A stretch of 64,000 nucleotides of DNA from Buxus sempervirens. Lineage: Eukaryota > Streptophyta > Magnoliopsida > Buxales > Buxaceae. Where the stretch lies: NCBI GenBank assembly GCA_947561395.2, contig OX387192.1, positions 32,633,520 through 32,697,519 of the forward strand. Direction: 5' to 3'. A program made the position numbers and the translations under genes. The stretch's first letter is position 1. Each line of letters starts with the position of its first letter. This document shows, in pieces, positions 36,021 through 46,079 of the stretch. The notes beneath the pieces were generated by a model. That model had not been told where the DNA came from and did not search any database. It worked only from the letters and a program-made list of their open reading frames with translations.

Positions 36021-37598
36021 TAGAATAACGTTGAGAGCCTCTACTTTTCAAAGTAGAAAAGTCAAACAATTCTACTTTTTTCAAAGTTATACCAAACATC
36101 CTTTTCGAATTCAATCCTATAATGCAATATGAATCTCCAATTTAATACGCCAGTTTATGGCTTAGTTATGGCCTTTTACCAACAAAAAAAATTTAATACG
36201 CCAGTTTGAATACAAATCTAATAATTATTAGGATATAATTACATTCCGATTCAAATATAGATTCACACATATTCAATTAATGATATTTCCAACCGATTAT
36301 TAGGACCTAATTATTTCGTAATCATTTTATATTTTAAGACCTTTTAGGTCTTGAAGGCTTATTTTGGTAGGGAGTGGGGTGGCCCTCTAATCAATTTCCT
36401 TTTTTTTTTTAAAGGTGCAGTGTTATAGGGGTGGGCAGTGAGCGTCGCTAATTCCACCGGTAAAAGTAAGTTTTTATAAATGTACCAATCATGATTCATA
36501 GGCAAAGGGGCATAGTCTAGGCCAGATATATTTGACAGGTGCCAATTGTAGAGTGTAGACCATGAACAAAGCCTGTTAATTATTACTTCTCAGTAAAAAC
36601 TAAAACTTACTTTTGGCCTTTTCTTAAAAATCTTACGAAAAATTTTCCTTTTGCTCTTTACTTCCTTGCTTTTGATAGCAGCATCTTGAAGGCAATCCAA
36701 ATGGGGTCTTTAAACTTCTCATTTAAGAGATTGTACATTACGAAACACAATAAACCCAAAAATGTTTTCTTTTTGCTCTTTACTTAATTCCTTGCTTTTC
36801 ATTTTCTTTGACTGTCAAATGCTTGTCACTTGTAGTCTCTTTAACATCTAGGAGAAGAAACGACATTTTCCAAAATTTTCCATGACTACCTTATAATTCC
36901 CAAGAACTACAAAGCATGGAAAATAAAATGTAGCAGCTGTAAGTAAAAAATCATAACTGGGATATTCTCCCATGGCTTCCCCACCATAGCAACTCCATTC
37001 CTAATACCGGTTTTCGATTCAAGCCTCTTGGTTACAGCCCTATATTCACGAGATACGGTATGAAAGTGGGCTTCTTCAGCGACTGCCTGCTTCTCAAATT
37101 CATAGATTGGCTTTTCTAGGGTTTTATCGGCATTGCGCTTCGATTTTCGAATTGATTTCTGGATTTCCTTCTTGTGAAGAGTGTGAATAATTTTAGGGGT
37201 TGGGAAGACGCCCTTCCAGAGCAGCTTACGTTTAATATTCTCGATGCCCTGATCAAACGAGAAAGGAGGAGGAGGCCCGACCGCAGCTTCCATGCGAGAA
37301 GAACAAACTCAGAACCAAGAACTAAACGGCGATAAGAAGGATGAACTCGTAGATAAGGAGTCCAACGGTTAGGTTGCAGGACAAAAGACGATTTCGCAGA
37401 TAAGCTACCAGTGCTCCAATCGTTTTTTTTTTTTAATGGTTACCAAACGGGTTTCTTGTCTCCGGTTTTCAAAAACCCAAAAAACAGTGATTGTTACCAA
37501 ACGGGTTTCTTGTCACTTGTTTTCAAAAACCCAGAAACAGTTAAAACTGTTTTTAGTTTTCAAACTCTTTTTATAAAAAAACGTTACCAAACGACCTC
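36021..37598. repeat. 1578-bp tandem repeat, unit 1
   Basis: Unit starts tagaataacgttgagagcc. The next unit, 1578 bases on, is almost identical; the 128-codon ORF is unchanged. The first 935 bases or so (to about 36955) resemble introns of the METTL-type gene at 61491-63670, for example gacaggtgccaattgtagagtgtag near 36532 against 62276. The remainder is a foreign piece carrying the 128-aa ORF and paired gttaccaaacgggtttcttgtc blocks. Confidence 0.92.
36907..37293 (-). CDS. 128-codon ORF of unknown function, repeat copy 1
   Basis: Clean ATG-to-stop frame starting MEAAVGPPPPFSFDQG, then a basic helical stretch with FPTPKIIHTLHKKEIQK and a Glu/Lys-rich part ending near MVGKPWEN. It looks like the first exon of a larger protein. 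From memory only, the PTPKIIHTLxKKEIQK stretch recalls the region before the CRM (CRS1/YhbY) domain of plant organelle splicing factors, and this is unconfirmed. The frame runs out of this segment near 36956 into METTL-intron-derived DNA, so the last 17 or so codons are chimeric. Most likely a captured, duplicated gene fragment and possibly not expressed. Confidence 0.4.
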   Translation of the reverse strand: MEAAVGPPPPFSFDQGIENIKRKLLWKGVFPTPKIIHTLHKKEIQKSIRKSKRNADKTLEKPIYEFEKQAVAEEAHFHTVSREYRAVTKRLESKTGIRNGVAMVGKPWENIPVMIFYLQLLHFIFHAL

Positions 37599-39176
37599 TA
37601 GAATAACGTTGAGAGCCTCTACTTTTCAAAGTAGAAAAGTCAAACAATTCTACTTTTTTCAAAGTTATACCAAACAACCTTTTCGAATTCAATCCTATAA
37701 TGCAATATGAATCTCCAATTTAATACGCCAGTTTATGGCTTAGTTATGGCCTTTTACCAACAAAAAAAATTTAATACGCCAGTTTGAATACAAATCTAAT
37801 AATTATTAGGATATAATTACATTCCGATTCAAATATAGATTCACACATATTCAATTAATGATATTTCCAACCGATTATTAGGACCTAATTATTTCGTAAT
37901 CATTTTATATTTTAAGACCTTTTAGGTCTTGAAGGCTTATTTTGGTAGGGAGTGGGGTGGCCCTCTAATCAATTTCCTTTTTTTTTTTAAAGGTGCAGTG
38001 TTATAGGGGTGGGCAGTGAGCGTCGCTAATTCCACCGGTAAAAGTAAGTTTTTATAAATGTACCAATCATGATTCATAGGCAAAGGGGCATAGTCTAGGC
38101 CAGATATATTTGACAGGTGCCAATTGTAGAGTGTAGACCATGAACAAAGCCTGTTAATTATTACTTCTCAGTAAAAACTAAAACTTACTTTTGGCCTTTT
38201 CTTAAAAATCTTACGAAAAATTTTCCTTTTGCTCTTTACTTCCTTGCTTTTGATAGCAGCATCTTGAAGGCAATCCAAATGGGGTCTTTAAACTTCTCAT
38301 TTAAGAGATTGTACATTACGAAACACAATAAACCCAAAAATGTTTTCTTTTTGCTCTTTACTTAATTCCTTGCTTTTCATTTTCTTTGACTGTCAAATGC
38401 TTGTCACTTGTAGTCTCTTTAACATCTAGGAGAAGAAACGACATTTTCCAAAATTTTCCATGACTACCTTATAATTCCCAAGAACTACAAAGCATGGAAA
38501 ATAAAATGTAGCAGCTGTAAGTAAAAAATCATAACTGGGATATTCTCCCATGGCTTCCCCACCATAGCAACTCCATTCCTAATACCGGTTTTCGATTCAA
38601 GCCTCTTGGTTACAGCCCTATATTCACGAGATACGGTATGAAAGTGGGCTTCTTCAGCGACTGCCTGCTTCTCAAATTCATAGATTGGCTTTTCTAGGGT
38701 TTTATCGGCATTGCGCTTCGATTTTCGAATTGATTTCTGGATTTCCTTCTTGTGAAGAGTGTGAATAATTTTAGGGGTTGGGAAGACGCCCTTCCAGAGC
38801 AGCTTACGTTTAATATTCTCGATGCCCTGATCAAACGAGAAAGGAGGAGGAGGCCCGACCGCAGCTTCCATGCGAGAAGAACAAACTCAGAACCAAGAAC
38901 TAAACGGCGATAAGAAGGATGAACTCGTAGATAAGGAGTCCAACGGTTAGGTTGCAGGACAAAAGACGATTTCGCAGATAAGCTACCAGTGCTCCAATCG
39001 TTTTTTTTTTTTAATGGTTACCAAACGGGTTTCTTGTCTCCGGTTTTCAAAAACCCAAAAAACAGTGATTGTTACCAAACGGGTTTCTTGTCACTTGTTT
39101 TCAAAAACCCAGAAACAGTTAAAACTGTTTTTAGTTTTCAAACTCTTTTTATAAAAAAACGTTACCAAACGACCTC
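37599..39176. repeat. 1578-bp tandem repeat, unit 2
   Basis: Second full copy, nearly identical to unit 1, with only a handful of visible base differences. This implies a recent duplication or gene conversion. Confidence 0.92.
38485..38871 (-). CDS. 128-codon ORF of unknown function, repeat copy 2
   Basis: Encodes a protein identical to the ORF at 36907-37293, exactly 1578 bases further on. The same reservations apply: probable captured exon fragment with a chimeric C-terminus. Confidence 0.4.
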   Translation of the reverse strand: MEAAVGPPPPFSFDQGIENIKRKLLWKGVFPTPKIIHTLHKKEIQKSIRKSKRNADKTLEKPIYEFEKQAVAEEAHFHTVSREYRAVTKRLESKTGIRNGVAMVGKPWENIPVMIFYLQLLHFIFHAL

Positions 39177-40132
39177 TAGAATAACGTTGAGAGCCTCTAC
39201 TTTTCAAAGTAGAAAAGTCAAACAATTCTACTTTTTTCAAAGTTATACCAAACAACCTTTTCGAATTCAATCCAATAATGCAATATGAATCTCCAATTTA
39301 ATACGCCAGTTTATGGCTTAGTTATGGCCTTTTACCAACAAAAAAAATTTTTAATACGCCAGTTTGAATACAAATCTAATAATTATTAGGATATAATTAC
39401 ATTCCGATTCAAATATAGATTCACGCATATTCAATTAATGATATTTCCAACCGATTATTAGGACCTAATTATTTCGTAATCATTTTATATTTTAAGACCT
39501 TTTAGGTCTTGAAGGCTTATTTTGGTAGGGAGTGGGGTGGCCCTCTAATCAATTTCCTTTTTTTTTTTTAAAGGTGCAGTGTTATAGGGGTGGGCAGTGA
39601 GCGTCGCTAATTCCACCGGTAAAAGTAAGTTTTTATAAATGTACCAATCATGATTCATAGGCAAAGGGGCATAGTCTAGGCCTGATCAAAATGTCACCCT
39701 CTTATATATTTGACAGGTGCCAATTGTTGAGTGTAGACCATGAACAAAGCCTGTTAATTATTACTTCTCAGTAAAAACTAAAACTTACTTTTGGCCTTTT
39801 CTTAAAAATCTTACGAAAAATTTTCCTTTTGCTCTTTACTTCCTTGCTTTTGATAGCAGCATCTTGAAGGCAATCCAAATGGGGTCTTTAAACTTCTCAT
39901 TTAAGAGATTGTACATTACGAAACACAATAAACCCAAAAATGTTTTCTTTTTGCTCTTTACTTAATTCCTTGCTTTTCATTTTCTTTGACTGTCAAATGC
40001 TTGTCACTTGTAGTCTCTTTAACATCTAGGAGAAGAAACGACATTTTCCAAAATTTTCCATGACTACCTTATAATTCCCAAGAACTACAAAGCATGGAAA
40101 ATAAAATGTAGCAGCTGTAAGTAAAAAATCAT
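39177..40132. repeat. Partial third unit of the 1578-bp repeat
   Basis: Matches units 1 and 2 from tagaataacg up to gtaagtaaaaaatcat, then continues as METTL exon-like DNA instead of the ORF segment. It has about 22 extra bases near 39680-39702 (tgatcaaaatgtcaccctct) and reads ttgttgagtgtag where units 1 and 2 read ttgtagagtgtag. Both the third reading and the continuation agree better with the METTL gene at 62280 and 63480, so this unit looks closest to the ancestral state. Confidence 0.85.
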
Positions 40133-40270
40133 GCTTCCTTTGGCAGGTGATTTTGTTACAAGATTAAAAAGTGCAGCCACTTTGGAAATCCATTTATGAA
40201 AAAATCAAAAGAAAATGTATGGAATCGATGTTTAGTAGAAACTCTATTAGTGGCATCTAGAACAACATTC
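40133..40270 (-). pseudogene. METTL-type methyltransferase exon fragment
   Basis: The stretch containing cagccactttggaaatccat and agtggcatct matches the METTL coding exon at 63459-63670 and its flank, with indels and substitutions that break the frame. It is continuous on the left with METTL-intron-like DNA of the third repeat unit. It lies upstream of DEFL copy C, as the other METTL fragments lie upstream of E and F. Confidence 0.7.
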
Positions 40271-40984
40271 ACCCAGGGATAAGAATTTAAAGCCTCTTAT
40301 ATAACATTTTAGGCATTGCTCCTGGATAAGATCATCAGCCTTATTTATGCACTAAACAACAGATCTACATGCCTTTGTGACTTATATTCCAAGAAAGTAG
40401 TGTGAAGACCTAAGATCTTTTTAATACAATATTTTAAAATAATTTTAAAAATCAACTTCCATAAAAATAAGCATTGTGCTAGCTAGATAGCTTTGTAATT
40501 ATCCATCTATGCCTTAGAGACAGTCAAGTTGGCATATATATTTTGCTTTGTACATTGGACATACAAACAATAGTTGAATTCATTGTGACTTAGATTCCTA
40601 GAAAGTACCCTAAGGACCCAAGTTCATTAATAGAAAATTTAAAAATAATTCCAAAAATAAAGACTTTTAAAAAAGATCATTGTTGTAGATATATAGTCTT
40701 ATAATAATCACCCATTTGTGCTTTCGAGAGAACTTCTTTTGCATGTTTTGCATGAGGCACATTTCAATGATCTATATTGTGCAAATCCTTTGGCATATTT
40801 TCATCAGGAATTTTTCTATTGTCCATATTATATAACTCTATCTTTCTCTTCTCATACAAGAAAACATAAAAACATAAAGATCACATGGTTTTTTTTTTTT
40901 TTGTTCTTTGTTCGGCATGCCGGTCACATTGTCCTTATTTTCTATAGAATTTTAAATCCTTACATTTCCTACTTCCTTCTCTAT

Positions 40985-40992
40985 TATAAAGG
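40985..40992 (+). promoter_or_regulatory. TATA box of DEFL copy C
   Basis: TATAAAGG in ctattataaagggatagaagg, at the place equivalent to the copy A TATA box. The distance to the ATG is stretched by the CT repeat at 41048-41090. Confidence 0.55.
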
Positions 40993-41044
40993 GATAGAAG
41001 GCTATATATACACCATCAACATGCACTTGTGATATGCAAGCCCC

Positions 41045-41047
<3 letters not shown>

Positions 41048-41090
<43 letters not shown>
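41048..41090 (+). repeat. (CT)n microsatellite in the DEFL copy C leader
   Basis: About 20 CT units directly before ataaATGG of copy C. Shorter CT- or CCCT-rich runs occupy the same place before copies E (44527-44563) and F (48313-48332), and a short tatctctct before A and D. Confidence 0.9.
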
Positions 41091-41093
<3 letters not shown>

Positions 41094-41094
41094 A

Positions 41095-41158
41095 ATGGAA
41101 CGTGGGAAGCGTCTCTCTTCTGCTATCTTCATTCTCTTGGTGCTTCTTGTAGCTTCAG
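41095..41158 (+). pseudogene. Defensin-like copy C, exon 1 only
   Basis: Intact 64-nt signal-peptide exon (MERGKRLSSAIFILLVLLVA) with a canonical GTAATT donor and a full intron downstream. At about 41687-41700 the expected exon 2 begins (tatggtaaaagagat) but switches after a few codons to promoter sequence of the next copy (accttgaattc). Exon 2, with all the cysteines, is therefore missing. Copy C could still make a chimeric transcript by splicing into copy D exon 2 at 42295. Confidence 0.72.
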
Positions 41159-41985
41159 GTAATTTTTCCTCTTTCTATTTGACATCATAAACAAATACTA
41201 ACATGGTACTTGAAAGTGATCGAACTTCTTTTACGTTCTTGAAAAAGTGCTAGAAGTTTAGAGAACACACACTGTTGTGTATGTGTCTTGTATTCAGTCA
41301 ATACAGGTTTTTACAGTGCACTCAGCCCCAACACCGCAAGTTGAATTACAGATTTTTTTGGTCGTATTAGAGAGACTGGGTATTTTTATCATTTTTGTAT
41401 TCATTGTTATGTACTCAAATTAGGGACTTTTTGTCATCTTGGAGGAATTGCAGTTTGCGACTAGGAGAGGGTTTTGTACATTGTAACCTATTTGAATTTT
41501 TCACAAATTTAGCGAAGGAACTCTCGTTATTCGTGGACATAGGTATCGTTGCTGAATCACGTAAATCGTGTGTCCATGTTTACTTTGATTTTCTCTTTAC
41601 TTTTATTGTTTGTGTACATGTAGATGTTATCTTCTCTTTCATTTATCCAATTCAAAAAATAATTTTGTTTTATTTTTGTCTCCCATATGGTAAAAGAGAT
41701 AACCTTGAATTCGTCTTTGGGTTCTTTCTAGAGAACCATTTTGGCAAATTTTGCATTACACATATTTCGATGGTCCATATTGTACAACTCATTTTTTCCT
41801 TCTTCACAAAATATAAAAACATAAACAAAATAAATAAATAAAATAGATTAATTGCTAAATAATGATCTCGTCCTTACTTTTTGTAGGAAATTAAATTGTT
41901 ATATTTTCTACTTTCTTCCCTATTATAAAACGATAGAAAGCTATACACCATCACCAGGTGCTGGCGCTCATATCTCTCTAAGTTA

Positions 41986-42478
41986 ATGGTACGTGGAGAG
42001 CGTTTGTTTTTTGCTGCCTTCATCCTTTTATTGCTTCTTCTTCCCACAGATATTTTTCTCTTCTCTTTCTATTTGTTGTCTTTAAACCCAGAACTTAACA
42101 ATCGCATTGAAGAACGATTGGTAAAAAAATCTTGATGGTAGCACCTAAAAACCAGCTTCTTTTACCTTCCATGAGAAATGTTTTTTAAGTTTAAAATATA
42201 TGTATATATCATATAATTGTTATCTTCACTTTGACATACCCAGCTCATCCTGAAGAAAATTAATTTTATGTATTTTTTTAATTCTTTGGTGCAGTAAAAG
42301 AGATGGGGCCTAAGGACGTGGAAGCGAGATCTACAGTACAGAAGGTTATTTTAAGATCACAACCTACAGCGGAACATGCAACAAGAGCAGAAAATGTCGT
42401 GATGCTTGTCGCCGGAAACACAAAAGCGGCGGTTTTTGCCACGATCTTGATTGCTGGTGCAAAAAAAAAAATAAAGAC
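41986..42478 (+). pseudogene. Defensin-like copy D, frameshifted with a lost donor
   Basis: Closest relative of copy A. Exon 1 (41986-42049) is intact (MVRGERLFFAAF), but the donor dinucleotide at 42050-42051 is AT, where A has GT. Exon 2 starts at 42295 after gcag. A 5-base duplication (tacag, within 42332-42341) shifts the frame before the cysteine region, so the annotated frame contains no cysteine motif; the six-cysteine pattern survives only in another frame. The TATA box at 41924-41930 is intact. Two independent lesions make it a pseudogene. Confidence 0.8.
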
Positions 42479-42479
42479 A

Positions 42480-43290
42480 GAAAGAAACATCCATGGCAAA
42501 ATTTTTCTAGATTTTTTATGAGTAATACATCTTTAGTACTTTGGTGTCTTGTAAAAATTCTTAACCCTTTATATTATTGATTCCACTTACATAGTTTTGT
42601 GAGCAGCTTGTTTGTCTTAATTGCTTCTGGTAGGCAAAATAATTTAATGATAACAATTATTCTGAATTTACAACAAAACCATTTTTCGACAATGGTTGTT
42701 CATCCTTGCTCTCAAAGCAAATTTAATTTCCCTAGATGCATTGCATTCTAACAAATTAATAATCATCACACAATCGACTCCGGCCTGGAGTTGAGTGCAT
42801 CGTTGGCCACATCTTTTTTAATCACTAACAGCATCAAACACAGAAAATGGCACCAGCATGAGTGAAATCGGCAACCAATGCAAGAAGACGGTTGGTTGTT
42901 CAAATCTCTCTATAAGTAGTTAAATAGCCTGTCTTCATTTGCAGAGGTCTTTGGCTAATTAACTTAATACGAATTCCACCCATCTCAACTGGGTTGTGTC
43001 CCTATCTCTTAATTCCTTGTTATTAATTGAGTTCTCTACAATCATATCAAGCCTATTCCCACTGCAGAAGCACTTGCATATATATAGTTTACAAACTTTT
43101 TTTTCTTTTCTTTCTTTTGTGTGCGTGTGTGTGGCTAAATTCAAGTATAAAACTCCTGTTCTAATTCATGAGAAATATCTTAACTAATCATCTCCATGTT
43201 ATTGATGTGAATTAAAATTGATTGTAATGTGAATTACCATGTGAAACAGCTTCACATAAAACAAGGGGTTTCAGAACCTAGCCTGAATTC
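42480..43290. repeat. 3' flank of copy D, paralogous to 32395-33165
   Basis: Shares extended similarity with the 3' flank of copy A (for example atcgacttcggcctggagtt at 32641 against atcgactccggcctggagtt at 42773, and gaagacggttggttgttc in both). Together with the genes this makes a duplicated block of about 1.45 kb (about 31700-33165 and 41840-43290). Similarity stops at cagaacctagcctgaat in both. Confidence 0.8.
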
Positions 43291-43435
43291 GACGTCCGTG
43301 CTGAGACTGCTTATAGCCCGAGGCAGCTTGGCTTTGGACAACTTGTTTTTGGTTGGGTGATCCCAAAATGACGAGGTAGCGGATTGTTTCAAATGAGCAA
43401 GAAAAATGCACAAATAATGTTCCCATATCTCATGT

Positions 43436-43640
43436 TTTGCAGGTGATTTTGTTGCAAGATTCGAAGAGCAGACACTTTGGAAATTCATTTATGGAAAAAT
43501 TCACAAGAGAATTTATGCAATGAATGTTTAGTAGAGACTCTACTAGTGGCATCCATGATATCCTGGACCCACTCAAGAACCTCTCCAATGCAATTTTAGG
43601 CATAGACAATGATATGCTCTCCTATGTATTATCCATTCTT
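43436..43640 (-). pseudogene. METTL-type methyltransferase exon fragment
   Basis: Matches the exon at 63459-63670: gcaggtgattttgttgcaagattc, cactttggaaattcattta, agagactctactagtggcat, ggcatagacaatgatatgctct. Indels and substitutions disrupt the coding frame. The match ends where the parent has its exon start (63670), replaced here by cctatgtattatcc. Lies upstream of DEFL copy E. Confidence 0.72.
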
Positions 43641-43689
43641 TAACCAAACCGTCCAACACTAAAACTAGGACACAATCGATACAATTGAG

Positions 43690-43846
43690 ATCCTGCATGC
43701 GAAACCTCTATCTACAACCTTATTTAGAGCCTCCATAGGATCTTGCCATGTGTATTAAAAAAAACTACTTGAATGGTATAACTGTGAATTTTTAAATAAT
43801 CCTATGAAAAGTTGTAAATAAGGTTGTAGATAGAGGCTCCACAGAA
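43690..43846. mobile_element. MITE-like stem-loop, copy 1
   Basis: The left arm cctctatctacaaccttatt pairs with the right arm aataaggttgtagatagagg at about 43820-43840, around an AT-rich loop of roughly 90 bases. A relative with the same arms lies at about 45548-45698. Confidence 0.7.
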
Positions 43847-44569
43847 TGTGAACTACAATCGATACGCTTAAACCATAGTCAGGGATGAATTTAAAGCCTC
43901 TTTTATAACATTTTAGACATTGTTCCTTGATATGATCATCAGCTTTATTGATGCACTAAACAACAGATCTACGTGTCTTTGTGACTTATATTCCTAGAAA
44001 CTAATGTGAAAACCTAAGATTTTTTAATAACATATTTTAAAATAACTCCAAAAATCAACTTTTATAAAAATAAGCACGGTTCTAGATAGCCTTGTAATTA
44101 ACCATCTATGTCCTAGAGACAACCTACTTCGCATATTTTGCTTTGTACATTGGACAGATCTTTTTGGAAACAATAGTAGGATTCATTGTGACTTGGATTC
44201 CTAGAAAGTACCGTATGGACCCAAGTTCTTATTACTGTAGATAGTCTTGCAATTATCATCCATCTGTGCATTCGAGAGAACTTCTTCTACATGTTTTGCA
44301 TGAGACACATTTTGATGGTCTATTTGTGAAAATCCTCTATTGTCCATATTCTACAACTCCCTCTTTCTCTCCGCATACAAGAAAACATAAAGATATTAAT
44401 AAAATAAATAAAAAATTATCTCGTCCTTATGTTCTGGAGGAGTATAAATCCTTACATTTCCTACTACTTTCTTTATTACGAACAGAGAGAAAGCTGTGGA
44501 CCATCGCGTGGGTGACGTTAGAGCGCCCCCCCTCCCTCCCTCCCTCTCCCTCCCTCTCTCTCTGTGTCA

Positions 44570-44959
44570 ATGCAGCGCGGGAAGCCCCAAGTTTTGGTCA
44601 CCTGCATGCTTCTATTGATTCTTGTGGTTACAGGTCATTTTTCTTCTCTTTCTATTTGCCACAAAAACTAACACAAATATGTATAATGATCATGCATATA
44701 TAGATGTTATCTTCTCTGTCACATACCCAATATATAGATGCTAACAAAACAATAATTTTATGTTTTTTTGATCTTTGATATGGTGAAAGAGATGGGGCTC
44801 AAGGTTATAGGGGCAGAACTGCTAGATGACTGGGTGAAGATCAACGTGTTTAGTGGAACATGCTACAGGAAAAGCAAGAAGTGTAATAGAAAGTGTATTC
44901 GGCGGAATTATAGATGCGGACATTGCTGGGAAGGTGATTGCTTGTGCAGAAAAAATTGA
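44570..44959 (+). CDS. Defensin-like peptide precursor, copy E, 2 exons, 77 aa
   Basis: Exon 1 (44570-44633) encodes a signal peptide, VTCMLLLILVVT after a short basic start, with donor GTCATT. The ggtgcag acceptor of copy A is not conserved here (it reads gatatggtgaaag). The next AG, six bases on (exon 2 44790-44959), keeps phase 1 and gives EMGLKVIGAE. Cysteines: C46-x6-C53-x3-C57-x6-C64-x2-C67-x4-C72-x1-C74, that is the six-cysteine core plus an extra one (C64) in the loop. The TATA block seen in copies A, C and D is eroded. The reading frame is intact; function depends on whether the shifted acceptor works and on promoter activity. Confidence 0.65.
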
Positions 44960-45547
44960 AGACAAAAATAAAACACCACTGCCACATTTTATATGATGGT
45001 TAATACATGTGTAATAGTACTTCTTATTGCTTTCGTTTCTTGTTAAAATAAAATAAAGATGCATCAAGCTTGCATAATGTTAATAAAGGTAAAGACAAAT
45101 ACTCATGGCTATATCTATCTTTGATGGTTCTATGTAGTTTTTTGAGCATTTCCTTCTTATTTATCTTTGTTGCATGTTTTTGATACCATAAATAATGGAA
45201 AGATGGTATGGTGAGTCACAAAAAAAAAAAAAAAAACCCCCAAATTATTGGTTGTTGAAAAAGAAGGCATTTCTTTAACTAAACTATCCACTACTTAAAC
45301 TGGGACACAATCAATATGCTTAGACCATAGTCACTGATTAATTTGAAGCCTCTAACATTTTAGGCATTGTTCTTGGATATGATCATCAGTTTTGATGATG
45401 CACTGAACAATAGTTCTACATTTCTTTATGCCTTAGATTCCAAGAACATAGTGTAAAGAACTAAGATTGTTAATAGCATATTTTAAAATAATTATAAAAA
45501 TCAACTTTCGTTAAAATAATGATTGCTCTAGGTAGTGAAGACAGGAT

Positions 45548-45698
45548 GTAGACCCTGTAAGGCCTTTATCTACGACCTTATTTGTAGCTTTTTACAAGAT
45601 TGCTTAAAATTTTACAATTATACCATTCATGATACACATGGCATGATCCTAATGAAGGCTGCAAATAAGATTGTACATAAAGGACCTACAGGATCTCA
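45548..45698. mobile_element. MITE-like stem-loop, copy 2
   Basis: The left arm cctgtaaggcctttatctac gaccttatttg is the imperfect reverse complement of the right arm caaataagattgtacataaaggacctacagg. Arms match the element at 43690-43846. The right arm is itself duplicated in tandem. Confidence 0.68.
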
Positions 45699-45737
45699 GC
45701 AAATAAGATTGTACATAAAGGACCTACAGGATCTCAA
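45660..45737. repeat. Tandem duplication of about 38 bp
   Basis: The phrase gcaaataagattgtacataa through ggatctca occurs twice back to back, overlapping the right arm of the stem-loop. Confidence 0.85.
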
Positions 45738-46079
45738 TTGGTGGAGACAACCTATTTGGCATATTTTGAGTTGTGCATTGGAGAGATCTTTTTGGCACAT
45801 TTTTCTTGAAACATACAAACAATAGTGGATTTCATTGTAGCTTAGATTCCTAGAAAGTAACCTAAGGACCCAAGATCTTTAATAGAAAATTTTAAAATAA
45901 TTCCAAAAAGAGTCTTTTAATAAAGATTATTGCTGTAGATAATTTTGCAGCCATCCATTTGTGCTTTTGAGAAATCTCTTTTGCAGGGTTTGCTTGAGAC
46001 ATTTTGACAGCCTATAATGTGCAACTCCTTTGCATATTTTTCACTAGAAATATTTCTATTGTATTATGATATCACATAC

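Noticed and set aside
41395-41841. 148-aa plus-strand ORF
   Set aside because: Spans the DEFL copy C intron and the promoter of copy D; hydrophobic and low complexity with no family.
44266-44703. 145-aa plus-strand ORF
   Set aside because: Runs through the copy E promoter and CT-rich leader in a frame different from the DEFL exon; the same pattern recurs as non-coding promoter at 40718.
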